A stretch of 64,000 nt of DNA from Thermophilibacter mediterraneus (GTDB lineage: Bacteria; Actinomycetota; Coriobacteriia; Coriobacteriales; Atopobiaceae), in the NCBI RefSeq assembly GCF_900119385.1, contig NZ_FPKO01000008.1:267338-331337 (forward strand), written 5' to 3'. A model generated the notes under the pieces. It saw nothing but the letters and a program-made list of their open reading frames with translations, had not been told where the DNA came from and did not search any database. This document shows, piece by piece, positions 25,383 to 32,971 of the stretch; the stretch's first letter is position 1; each line of letters opens with the position of its first letter. Both the position numbers and the translations under genes were made by a program.

Positions 25383-25817
25383 TCAGCCCTCCGTACGCCA
25401 AGCGCCCCCCGCCATGAGGCCACGCGCGTCGACCTTGGGAATCTCCGAGCCAAGAAACGCGCGCCTGTCATAGCTCAGGATCGCGTCGACCTGGTTGAGC
25501 TCGGCGCATGCGTGCACGACGGCATCCTCGTAGTCGGTCTCGTCAGATTCGAGCGCACGCCACACGACCTTCTCGCTCGTCGGGGCTATCGAGAACACGT
25601 CAACGACGTTTCTCAAGGCCTGCCTCGCCTCCGCCTCCGAGAACCCGCAATGGTGAACGAGCGTGTAGTACGTCTCGTTGAGCGACGAGGCGCACGCCAA
25701 GGCGTCATCGCCCCGCCCGATTACCCAGCGCAGGGCGTCATTGACCTCGTCGTGGCACGGCGACTCCACAAAGAGCCAGTAGACGAGCGCGCTCGCGTCA
25801 AAGAGCGTAGTCGCCAT
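25383..25817 (-). CDS. PIN-domain ribonuclease toxin, VapC-like
   Basis: This 144-residue protein has PIN-domain features: FDASALVYWL at the N-terminus with Asp7, the middle acidic residue in SSLNETYYTL, then DYEDAVVHACAELNQVDAILSYDRRAF with the remaining acidic residues. PIN toxins are Mg-dependent endoribonucleases that cut tRNA or rRNA. It overlaps the upstream antitoxin gene by 20 bases, the standard VapBC arrangement. Its codon use is less extremely GC-rich than its neighbours, which fits horizontal arrival. Confidence 0.88.
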   Translation of the reverse strand: MATTLFDASALVYWLFVESPCHDEVNDALRWVIGRGDDALACASSLNETYYTLVHHCGFSEAEARQALRNVVDVFSIAPTSEKVVWRALESDETDYEDAVVHACAELNQVDAILSYDRRAFLGSEIPKVDARGLMAGGAWRTEG

Positions 25818-26097
25818 GGACTCGCTCGCCTCTCGTCCCGTCAATCAAGCTCTCGGCGGTCTCCCCCCTCGGCCACTCCTTGCCCGCGGAGAGAGCCGCA
25901 TTGCTCCGGTTGGCACGCTCGAGACGCTCGAGTCGGTCGGAGGCGCGCTCGCGCCTGAAGTAGAGGACGACGACGTTCTCGCGCGGGGAGTCAAGCTCGA
26001 CGGGCTCCGACGCGCTCACGCCAAGACGCTCCCTCAGCGGCTTTGGAATCGCAACGGACTCCGAGTTGCCCGACCTAGTAAGCGTTGAGGTGTACAT
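25798..26097 (-). CDS. AbrB-type antitoxin, VapB-like
   Basis: This 99-residue protein starts with a SpoVT/AbrB swapped-hairpin DNA-binding domain (TLTRSGNSESVAIPKPLRERLG). A charged C-terminal tail follows that would wrap the toxin. AGGAGG precedes the ATG at 26097. It is the first gene of the pair, overlapping the PIN gene, and should repress the pair. The palindrome at 26111-26122 immediately upstream is a candidate binding site. Confidence 0.85.
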   Translation of the reverse strand: MYTSTLTRSGNSESVAIPKPLRERLGVSASEPVELDSPRENVVVLYFRRERASDRLERLERANRSNAALSAGKEWPRGETAESLIDGTRGERVHGDYAL

Positions 26098-26110
26098 GAG
26101 TCCTCCTGTC

Positions 26111-26122
26111 ATGACGAGTCAT
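26111..26122 (-). promoter_or_regulatory. Candidate VapB operator
   Basis: This is a perfect inverted repeat, ATGAC-GA-GTCAT, 14 bases upstream of the antitoxin start. Confidence 0.45.
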
Positions 26123-26507
26123 TACTTTGAGAATATCCATGTGAGCGATGGTCAACGCAATTCGAGAGAGGTGACGGAGGAGCGGCATCGGCAGATTGAC
26201 GCCGTCGCCCACATCAACGTCATGAGCGTCACGCAGCGGACGCTTGCCCGACTCATGGGGCCCGCGCGCCAACGTGCGGAGCAGAGCCAGATCGGACCGG
26301 CGACGGGCGAGTTCGACCAGCTCGTTAGGTCCATGCCCGGATCTGGCCGGATGTTCGTGGGGCAGTATTGACAAGGACGAGCGGGGGCCCAGCGTCGGAA
26401 CCACGCCAGGGATCGGCCTCGACGCGTGGTCTGTGCGCGCATTTCACGCATGGGGCTGGCGGACCTCGCCGAGGGCGGCGCTCCGCATCCGCCGGGACGG
26501 GCGGCAG
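26123..26507. other. Intergenic stretch between VapB and SLH gene 5
   Basis: I see no convincing gene here. Open frames on both strands lack Shine-Dalgarno sites and recognisable domains. The part next to VapB (26123-26170) is AT-richer and probably holds its promoter; a TTGACC near 26147 on the minus strand has no well-spaced -10 box. Confidence 0.5.
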
Positions 26508-26556
26508 AGAAGAACGAGGGCCCGCGCCCCGGCCTGGTCGGCTGGGGCGCGGGCCC
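26508..26556 (-). terminator. Terminator of SLH gene 5
   Basis: GGGCCCGCGCCCC (26518-26530) and GGGGCGCGGGCCC (26544-26556) form a perfect 13-bp stem. On the minus strand TCGTTCTTCTC follows. Confidence 0.75.
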
Positions 26557-26588
26557 GGATGCGGCTCGCCTGTTGCGCGCGACGGCGG

Positions 26589-29500
26589 CTACTGCGCCAT
26601 GCGCATCATCATCGCGGCGACCTCGCCGCGGGTGCAGCCCGCCTGCGGGTCGAGGGCGACGCCGCCCTTGCCGGTGAGCACGCCGTTGGCGACCGCCCAC
26701 TCGACCGCGCCGGTGGCGTAGTCGGAGACCTTAGACGCGTCGCCGTAGCCGGAGAGGTCGACGTCGGCCTCGGGGGAGCCGGACAGGCGCCAGAGCACCG
26801 TGGCCGCCTCCTCGCGCGAGATCGTGCGCTCCGTGCCGAAGGTGTCGCCGTAGCCGGAGAAGATGCCCTCGGAGACGCACCACTCGAGCGCCGGGGCGTA
26901 CCAGCCGTCGGACGCGACGTCCGTGAACGCGGACAGGTCGGCCTCCGCCCCCGGCCTGCCGGCCCGGTTCCAGAGCATCTGCGCCATCTCGGCGCGGGTG
27001 ACGTCGGCCACCGGGCCGAGCGAGGTCCCACCCTCGCCGTAGCCGTTGAGGACGCCGTTCTCCACGGCCCAGTCGACGGCGTCGTGGTACCAGGCGCCCT
27101 GGTCCACGTCATTGAAGCCGTGGGTCGGGCAGAGCTCGCCGCCGTCGCAGCCGAAGGTCACGGTAACGGTCACCGCGGAGCCCGGCATCTCGAACACGAA
27201 CTCGCCGTCCTTCTCGCCGGCCTTGACCTCGACGGCCTTGCCGTCGGCGTCGACGACGCTCACGGAGCGGACCTCCTGGCCCTCGTCGGGGGTCACGGTG
27301 ACGGTCACGGTCTCGCCCTTCTTCGCGCGCTCCGGGCTCACCTTGACGGTGCCGCCGTCGGTCTCGGCGACGCTGACCTTCTCGCCGGACTGCGCGGGCG
27401 GGACGACCGGCGCCGTATCGCCCTCGACGACGACCTGCTGGCTCCCGCCGTCGGAGGTCCCGACGGAGACGGTGACGTCGGACTCGCCCTTGTTGGTGAC
27501 ACTCTGGGCGATCTTGTTAATGGCATCCTGCTCGGAGGCACCGTTGCCAATCGCGTTCTGAATCGCGCTCACCGTGCCCTTGTCCGCCCAGAGCTGGGTG
27601 ACGCCGTCCGCGAAGGAGACGTCGTCGACCGTGACGGACGGGATGGTCGTCACGCCGCTGCCCATGCCGTACTCGATGTTGGCGTAGGCGCTCGCGGCCG
27701 GGTTGAGGTCGCAGCCGGTGATGGTCACGCCCGTGGCGCCGTTGACCTGGACCGCAGTCCAGCTGCCGCCGTTGACGGTGACGCCCTGGAGCTCGCCGCC
27801 CTCGTTGCAGTAGAACTGCACGCCGTGCTTGGCGTTGCCGTTGGTGTTGACGGTGAGGTTCTTGATGGTGACGTTGTTTGCGTCCTTGCCCGCGGTGACG
27901 AAGGCGCCACGCTCGAGGTTGACGCTCAGCGTGAGGGAGCGGCCGTTGCCGTCGAGCGTCACGCCCGCGGGCACGCTGACGGCGCCATCGACCGTAACGT
28001 CGGAGAGCAGCCTGACGGTGTCGCCCTCCGCGGCGCCGTCGAGCGCGGCCTGGAGGGTGTACGTGGCGCTGTCAGCCTGCCTGCCGACGACGATGGCGCC
28101 GTCCTCGGCCTCGACGGAAGCGAGCTGGTCCTGCACGTAGGCGCCGCTGTTGGCGGAGCTGAGCTGCGCGGCCTTCTTGGCGTAGTTGTTGACGTTCGAC
28201 GGGTCTTCCGCGCTGTCATCAATGATCGCGATGTCGACCGCGTTGCCGGAGAACTTCTCCCCGGTGATCTCCATGTTCGAGTTGCCGCAGACGACCCACC
28301 CGCGCGTGCCGGTCACCGTGTTGCCCGAGATCGTTCCGGCACAGTCGTTGATGTATCCGGGCTGGCGGAGGTTCGTGAACGTGTTGCCGGTGATGCTGAT
28401 GCCCGTTGCGCCGGCCACCCCCACGATGGCGCGGACGGTCTGTGTATCGTTGGCCGAGACGTTGAAGGAGCCGACGAACTCGCAGTTCGCGACCGACGTG
28501 CCGGCGTTCATCTGGACGATGTCAGTGTTGGCGCTCACGTCGTCGACCGTCACCTTGAGCCCCTCGAGCTTGGCGCCGTTGCTCAGGACGAACGAGCTCT
28601 TGCCGTTGCTCAGCGCCCTGAGCGTGACGCCCTCCGCCGCGGTGACGGTGATGTCGCCGTCGACGGAGATCGTGCTCTCGATGGGGACGCTCCGCTGGAC
28701 GGTGACCGTCTGGGTGCCGTCCTTGGACTCGGCGACGTCAACGGCCTCCCGGATGGTGGAGAAGGACTCGTCGCCGACCGTCGCCACGACGAGCTTCGCG
28801 GGCTTCTGGTTCGCGTCGGTAGCGGTGACCGGCTTGCCGTCGCCGAGGTCCACCGTCGCCGCGTTGCTGTTGGCGGTGCCGCTCGTGTTCTCTGCGACGA
28901 CGCCGCCCGACGCCGCGGGGCCGACCATGGCGAGGTCGGCGCTCGCGGAGGGGCTGACGGAGAAGGACGCCGCGCCGTACCTGGAGTCGACGTTCGCCGC
29001 GTACCAGGAGCTCGTGCCGGTGACGAGCGTGAGGGGGCCGTCGGCGGTGACGTTCGAGGCGTTGACCACGAGCGGGGCGCCGCCGTTCTGAGCGGCGCTG
29101 TGGTCGAGGGTCACGTTGCTGAGCGTGACATCGGAGCTCGTATACACGTTGAGCACGTGCTTGTTCGCGTTGGTCGCGACGAGGTTCACGTTCTCGAGGG
29201 TCACGCCGGTGGAGCTGAGCACCTGGACGAGGTGGCAGGCGTTCTGGTTGCCCGCGTTCCAGGCGAAGCCGGAGCCCGCCGTGATGGTGTGACCGTTGCC
29301 GTTGATCGTCACGTTCTTGAGGCCCGAGAGGTCGAGCATGTGGCTGAGCTTGATGTCAGCGGACAGGTTCCAGACGGCATTCTCTCGGTGCTCTGCCAGC
29401 GCGGTCTCGAAGTCATTCTCGTCATTGATCTCAAACGCATGCTCCTGGGCGGAGTCCGCCCCGGTGACGGCGTCGCCCGCCACCGTCGCGCCCTCGGTCG

Positions 29501-29597
29501 CCAGCGCCGCAACCGGCGCGGCGCCGAGCGCCAGCGTCAGGCCCAGGCCCGCAGCGGCCGCGACGCGCGCGACCCTTCCGTTCCCATTGTTCGGCAT
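26589..29597 (-). CDS. SLH-domain surface protein 5, beta-helix adhesin
   Basis: This 1002-residue exported protein has a signal peptide (AAAAGLGLTLALGAAPVAALA). Its beta-helix-like passenger region has strands such as NVTINGNGHTITAG. The small beta repeat (about 736-815) and three SLH domains (about 827-1002) follow. Its C-terminal module is close to that of SLH protein 4. I chose the ATG at 29597 because AAGGGA and the signal peptide support it; an upstream in-frame start has neither. Its promoter has the family layout, but the G run is broken, so this member may be expressed constitutively. The pyruvyltransferase fusion gene is divergently transcribed about 430 bases away. Confidence 0.9.
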   Translation of the reverse strand: MPNNGNGRVARVAAAAGLGLTLALGAAPVAALATEGATVAGDAVTGADSAQEHAFEINDENDFETALAEHRENAVWNLSADIKLSHMLDLSGLKNVTINGNGHTITAGSGFAWNAGNQNACHLVQVLSSTGVTLENVNLVATNANKHVLNVYTSSDVTLSNVTLDHSAAQNGGAPLVVNASNVTADGPLTLVTGTSSWYAANVDSRYGAASFSVSPSASADLAMVGPAASGGVVAENTSGTANSNAATVDLGDGKPVTATDANQKPAKLVVATVGDESFSTIREAVDVAESKDGTQTVTVQRSVPIESTISVDGDITVTAAEGVTLRALSNGKSSFVLSNGAKLEGLKVTVDDVSANTDIVQMNAGTSVANCEFVGSFNVSANDTQTVRAIVGVAGATGISITGNTFTNLRQPGYINDCAGTISGNTVTGTRGWVVCGNSNMEITGEKFSGNAVDIAIIDDSAEDPSNVNNYAKKAAQLSSANSGAYVQDQLASVEAEDGAIVVGRQADSATYTLQAALDGAAEGDTVRLLSDVTVDGAVSVPAGVTLDGNGRSLTLSVNLERGAFVTAGKDANNVTIKNLTVNTNGNAKHGVQFYCNEGGELQGVTVNGGSWTAVQVNGATGVTITGCDLNPAASAYANIEYGMGSGVTTIPSVTVDDVSFADGVTQLWADKGTVSAIQNAIGNGASEQDAINKIAQSVTNKGESDVTVSVGTSDGGSQQVVVEGDTAPVVPPAQSGEKVSVAETDGGTVKVSPERAKKGETVTVTVTPDEGQEVRSVSVVDADGKAVEVKAGEKDGEFVFEMPGSAVTVTVTFGCDGGELCPTHGFNDVDQGAWYHDAVDWAVENGVLNGYGEGGTSLGPVADVTRAEMAQMLWNRAGRPGAEADLSAFTDVASDGWYAPALEWCVSEGIFSGYGDTFGTERTISREEAATVLWRLSGSPEADVDLSGYGDASKVSDYATGAVEWAVANGVLTGKGGVALDPQAGCTRGEVAAMMMRMAQ

Positions 29598-29655
29598 GTA
29601 ACCGTTTCCCTTCTCGCGTCCCGGCGTCGGCCGGGGGGTCGAATGTGTCCGTGTG

Positions 29656-29684
29656 ACGTTACGACATGCCCCCTCCCGCGTCAA
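29656..29684 (-). promoter_or_regulatory. SLH gene 5 promoter with interrupted G tract
   Basis: On the minus strand TTGACG (29679-29684), a 17-base spacer containing GGGAGGGGG, and TAACGT (29656-29661) match the layout of SLH genes 2-4. The same 59-base distance to the start codon is kept as in genes 2 and 4. Confidence 0.75.
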
Positions 29685-29909
29685 CGCTCGTCGGTCGTCG
29701 TTTGCTCATTTCAGGTACTTTTACCTGCGCTTTGTTTACTGGAAGCCAGCTGAAACGCATGCTTGGGGAACGCGCGTGGTTAAGGAATAATTGCACCCCC
29801 TCCGCCTTGGGGCGCGTGTGTTGATTTGGCGATGGCCGGCGCTCGGCCGGGCGGGCCCCGGAGCCGCAGGCGGCCCCGCCCCGACGGCCGCGGGGTTGAC
29901 ACTTGACCC

Positions 29910-29965
29910 TGACACTTTCCCCCGGCACCAATGTCATGTGACACTTTCCCCCGGCACCAATGTCA
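29910..29965 (+). repeat. 27-bp TGACA/TGTCA element, copies b and c
   Basis: Two identical 27-bp copies (29910-29936 and 29939-29965) lie two bases apart. Each has TGACA and TGTCA ends around CTTTCCCCC and GGCACCAA. They sit immediately upstream of the -10 box of the glycosyltransferase gene. Confidence 0.88.
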
Positions 29966-29987
29966 GAAGACACCTATGTCAGACACC

Positions 29988-29993
29988 TATAAT
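29988..29993 (+). promoter_or_regulatory. -10 box of the GT/pyruvyltransferase gene
   Basis: A perfect TATAAT lies 38 bases before the proposed TTG start. No good -35 box precedes it; the two 27-bp elements occupy that region, so an activator may bind there. Confidence 0.6.
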
Positions 29994-30030
29994 GGGGGCG
30001 AACGTCACACGCCAAAGAACGGAGCGCACC

Positions 30031-32436
30031 TTGAGCGCAACCCTGAGCACCAGCCAGCGCGAGCCCCTCGTCAGCGTCCTGATGGTCAACTGCAACCATG
30101 CCGACACCATAGGCCAGGCGCTCGAGAGCGTCCTCGCCCAGACGGTCACGGACCTGCAGGTCATCGTCGTCGACGACGGCTCCACCGATGACTCGTGCCG
30201 CGTCGTCGAGGCGATCGCCGCGCGCGACCCGCGCGTGGAGCTCCACCGGCTCGAGCGCAACGTCCACATCTGCCGCGCCACCAACCTCGGCTTCTCCAAG
30301 GTCCGCGGGGAGTGGCTCGCGCGCATCGACTCCGACGACCTCTGGTACCCCACCCGCCTCGAGCGCCAGATGGCAGCCCTGCGCGAGCACCCGGGCATCG
30401 ACGTCTGCTTCAGCTGGGCGGACTGGATCGACGAGCGCGGCGAGCTCATCAACGACCTCGCGGGCGACCTCATGTCCCTCACCGACGTCACCTTCTCCAC
30501 GCAGCGCGAGTGGCTGCGGCGCTTCTACTACCACGGCAACTGCCTGCTCCACTCGTCGGTCCTCATGCGCTCCGCCGTCATGAGGGAGACGGGCGGCTTC
30601 GAGCTCACGTACCGCCAGCTCCACGACTTCGACTACTGGGTGCGCATCGCCAAGCGTCGCAACCTCCTCGTGGTGCCCGAGCGCCTCATCGCCATGCGCA
30701 GGTTCGTGGGCGCGCGGGACCAGGGCAGGAACGCGAGCGAGGAGAGCGAGGACAACGTCACCCGCACGTTCAACGAATACCTCGACATCCGGGCGCACCT
30801 CTTCGACGACCTCCCCGACCAGGTCTTCGTTGACGCCTTCGGCGAGGACTTCGTGCGGGGCGACTCTCGCACCCCCGACGAGCTCGCCTGCGAGAGGGCG
30901 CTTTTGCTCTGCCGCCCGCAGCTCGAGTGGGACGTGCCCGTCGCGCCGGCGGGGCTTCGCGCGCTCAAGGCCCTTCTCGCCCAGGAGCGCACGCGCCGGC
31001 TGCTCGAGGAGCGCTACGACTTCCCCGTCCAGCGCTTCTACGCGCTCACCACCGCCCACCTCTACAACGACCCGCTGCTCCGCACGCGCTTCTCCATGGA
31101 GAAGGACGCCCTCTACGCAGCCATCGACACGCTGAACGGCGAGATCGAGACCCTCCGCGGGCACGTCCGCGACCTCGAGGCGCTCGTGGGAGAGAAGGAC
31201 GTCGAGCTCGCGGGCCTGCGCGGGCGCATCGGCGAGCTCGAGGGCTCCACGAGCTGGAGGCTCACGCGCCCGCTGCGCGCCCTCGGTTCGCTCGCGCGCG
31301 GCGGGCGGCGCGCCGACGCGGGGCGCGCGGCGGACGGCCACGGGACCGACGCCCCGGGCGCCGTCGCGACCGCCGTCGAAGCCGGGCACGCGCCGTCGGG
31401 GCCCCGCGTCTTTGCCCATGCGTTTCTCGCCGGCAACCTCGGCGACGACCTCTTCGTCCGCATGCTCTGCGCGCGCTACCCCGACGTCAGCTTTAGCGTG
31501 GTGGCCCCGGAGGGCTACGCGGGGCGCTTCGCCGACGTCGGCAACCTGACGGTGCACGACCCGTCCGACTTCAGCGACCTCGTGCGCTCCTCGGACGCGG
31601 TCGCGCACATCGGGGGGTGCTGCTTCGTCCAGCACGCGGATGACTTCTCGGACTTCCTCGCCGCCGACACCTTCCTCGCGGACAACGCGCGCCACCTGTT
31701 CTTCATCGGCGGGAACTTCGGCCCCTACTCCGATCCCGCCTACCTCGATGCGTACCGCGAGCTCTTCCGTCGCTACGACGGCGTCACCTTCCGCGACCGC
31801 TACTCCGCCGACCTCTTCGCCGGCTACCCCAACGTCGCCTACGCGCCGGACATCATCTTCGGCTACCCCGCGCGCCGCGCCGAGCGCCGCCGTAGGGTCG
31901 TCGTCTCCCCTATCTCCTTCGTCGGGCGCACCGGCAAGAACGGCATCGAGCAGTACGGCGGAGCGTACCACCGCCTCATGCTCGGCATGGTCCGCGCGCT
32001 CGCCGCGCGCGGCTACGAGGTGTCGCTCGTCTCGTTCTGCCAGGGCCAGGGCGACGAGGACGAGGTCGCGCGCATCCTCGAGGACCTCGAGCCCGAGTGG
32101 CGCGGGGCCGTGCGGACCGCATTCTACCGGACCGCGCCCGACGAGGTCGTCCGCGAGTTCGAGGGCGCGGAGTGCGTGGTGGCCACCCGCTTCCACGCGA
32201 TGGTGCTCGGGTTCGCGCACGGCTGCCGCGTGATGCCGGTCGTCTACGACCAGAAGACGCGCAAGGTGCTCGACGACCTGGCGTTCGAGGGCGGCGTGGA
32301 GCTCGACGAGCTGGCCGACGCGGACCCGGAGCGCTGCGTCGACGCGCTGCTGCGGACCGACCCGATCGACGTGGCGCCGCTCGCGGAGGCCTCGACGGGG
32401 CACTTCCGCTTCCTCGACGCCCTGCTGGGGAGGTAG
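30031..32436 (+). CDS. GT2 glycosyltransferase fused to polysaccharide pyruvyltransferase
   Basis: This 801-residue cytoplasmic protein has three parts. Residues about 10-250 are a GT-A family 2 glycosyltransferase with VVDDGSTDD and the metal-binding IDSDD motif. Residues about 355-403 form a coiled coil. Residues about 460-800 are a polysaccharide pyruvyltransferase domain (LAGNLGDD, HIGGCCF, FFIGGNFGPY, then ATRFHAMVLGFAHGC), the CsaB family that adds ketal pyruvate to wall polymers. One protein could thus both extend and pyruvylate a polysaccharide. I placed the start at the TTG at 30031 because GGAG lies six bases upstream and a TATAAT at 29988 would put the transcript start near 30000. 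The frame is open upstream, but through repeats. Pyruvylated wall polymer is the known ligand of SLH domains in bacilli, so this gene plausibly builds the anchor for the neighbouring SLH proteins. Confidence 0.88.
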   Translation: MSATLSTSQREPLVSVLMVNCNHADTIGQALESVLAQTVTDLQVIVVDDGSTDDSCRVVEAIAARDPRVELHRLERNVHICRATNLGFSKVRGEWLARIDSDDLWYPTRLERQMAALREHPGIDVCFSWADWIDERGELINDLAGDLMSLTDVTFSTQREWLRRFYYHGNCLLHSSVLMRSAVMRETGGFELTYRQLHDFDYWVRIAKRRNLLVVPERLIAMRRFVGARDQGRNASEESEDNVTRTFNEYLDIRAHLFDDLPDQVFVDAFGEDFVRGDSRTPDELACERALLLCRPQLEWDVPVAPAGLRALKALLAQERTRRLLEERYDFPVQRFYALTTAHLYNDPLLRTRFSMEKDALYAAIDTLNGEIETLRGHVRDLEALVGEKDVELAGLRGRIGELEGSTSWRLTRPLRALGSLARGGRRADAGRAADGHGTDAPGAVATAVEAGHAPSGPRVFAHAFLAGNLGDDLFVRMLCARYPDVSFSVVAPEGYAGRFADVGNLTVHDPSDFSDLVRSSDAVAHIGGCCFVQHADDFSDFLAADTFLADNARHLFFIGGNFGPYSDPAYLDAYRELFRRYDGVTFRDRYSADLFAGYPNVAYAPDIIFGYPARRAERRRRVVVSPISFVGRTGKNGIEQYGGAYHRLMLGMVRALAARGYEVSLVSFCQGQGDEDEVARILEDLEPEWRGAVRTAFYRTAPDEVVREFEGAECVVATRFHAMVLGFAHGCRVMPVVYDQKTRKVLDDLAFEGGVELDELADADPERCVDALLRTDPIDVAPLAEASTGHFRFLDALLGR

Positions 32437-32575
32437 GCGCGCCGCCGCGACGTGGCGCGGCGGCGCGCGAGGTGCGGCGGCGTGCGGCGTGGCCGGCGTG
32501 GCCGGCGTGCGGCGTGCGGCGCGGCCGGCGTGGCGGCGTGCGGCGGCGTGGCAGCCGGCGTGGCAGCCGGCGTTC
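32437..32575. repeat. Low-complexity GC-rich repeats
   Basis: Short iterations of GGCGTGGCC, GTGCGGC and GGCGTGGCAGCC fill the space after the stop codon. No gene is visible. Confidence 0.7.
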
Positions 32576-32656
32576 ATGCCACAGAAATGCGGCGAGTGGG
32601 TACTCCCCTCTTTTCGTGCACCCCAGAGAGCCGATTTCGTCAGTTCGCCCCTGTGG

Positions 32657-32793
32657 TTGGGTATAACTTTTGATGTTCAGCATCCAGTGGGGGCAGCTCA
32701 GGAGCCCACAGAGCCCCAATTTGCCAAGATTACGGAACGATTGGGTGCCATCCGGGCCCCCGAAGAGGGGCCAACATCAAAGTTGATACCCAA
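32657..32793. repeat. 137-bp element with 21-bp inverted ends
   Basis: The ends TTGGGTATAACTTTTGATGT and its near-complement (18 of 21 matching) bound an AT-richer segment unlike its surroundings. It resembles a MITE or a structured RNA. It lies between convergent glycosyltransferase genes. Confidence 0.7.
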
Positions 32794-32854
32794 TCGCCCA
32801 AGGTTTCCGCCAGGGCAGAGGGATTCCCGTGCATTGTCGGCATAAGGGCCGCTC

Positions 32855-32936
32855 AGCCGGCGAGGGGTCGGGCGAGAAGAACGGTGCAGCCGGCGAGGGG
32901 CCGGGCGAGAAGGGCTGCGGGGCGCGGCCCGCAGCC
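32855..32936 (-). terminator. Direct repeat and hairpin downstream of the double-GT2 gene
   Basis: GGCTGCGGG (32913-32921) and CCCGCAGCC (32928-32936) form a stem on the minus strand followed by CTTCTCGCC. A direct repeat of about 33 bases (CAGCCGGCGAGGGG...GGGCGAGAAG, 32855-32912) follows it. Confidence 0.45.
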
Positions 32937-32971
32937 GCGCGCAGCCGCGCCCCGCCGCCCCTCTCCCCGCC

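Noticed and set aside
26066..26371. Small open frames on both strands between VapB and SLH gene 5
   Set aside because: They have no ribosome-binding site, no conserved motif, and unfavourable codon use.
26244..29753. A 1169-codon open frame on the plus strand opposite SLH gene 5
   Set aside because: It is the mirror of a clear SLH gene. The GC-rich third positions keep the opposite strand open, and it has no domain or Shine-Dalgarno support.
29974..32577. An 867-codon minus-strand frame opposite the GT/pyruvyltransferase
   Set aside because: Its composition is typical of an antisense shadow, and it overlaps the repeats at both ends.
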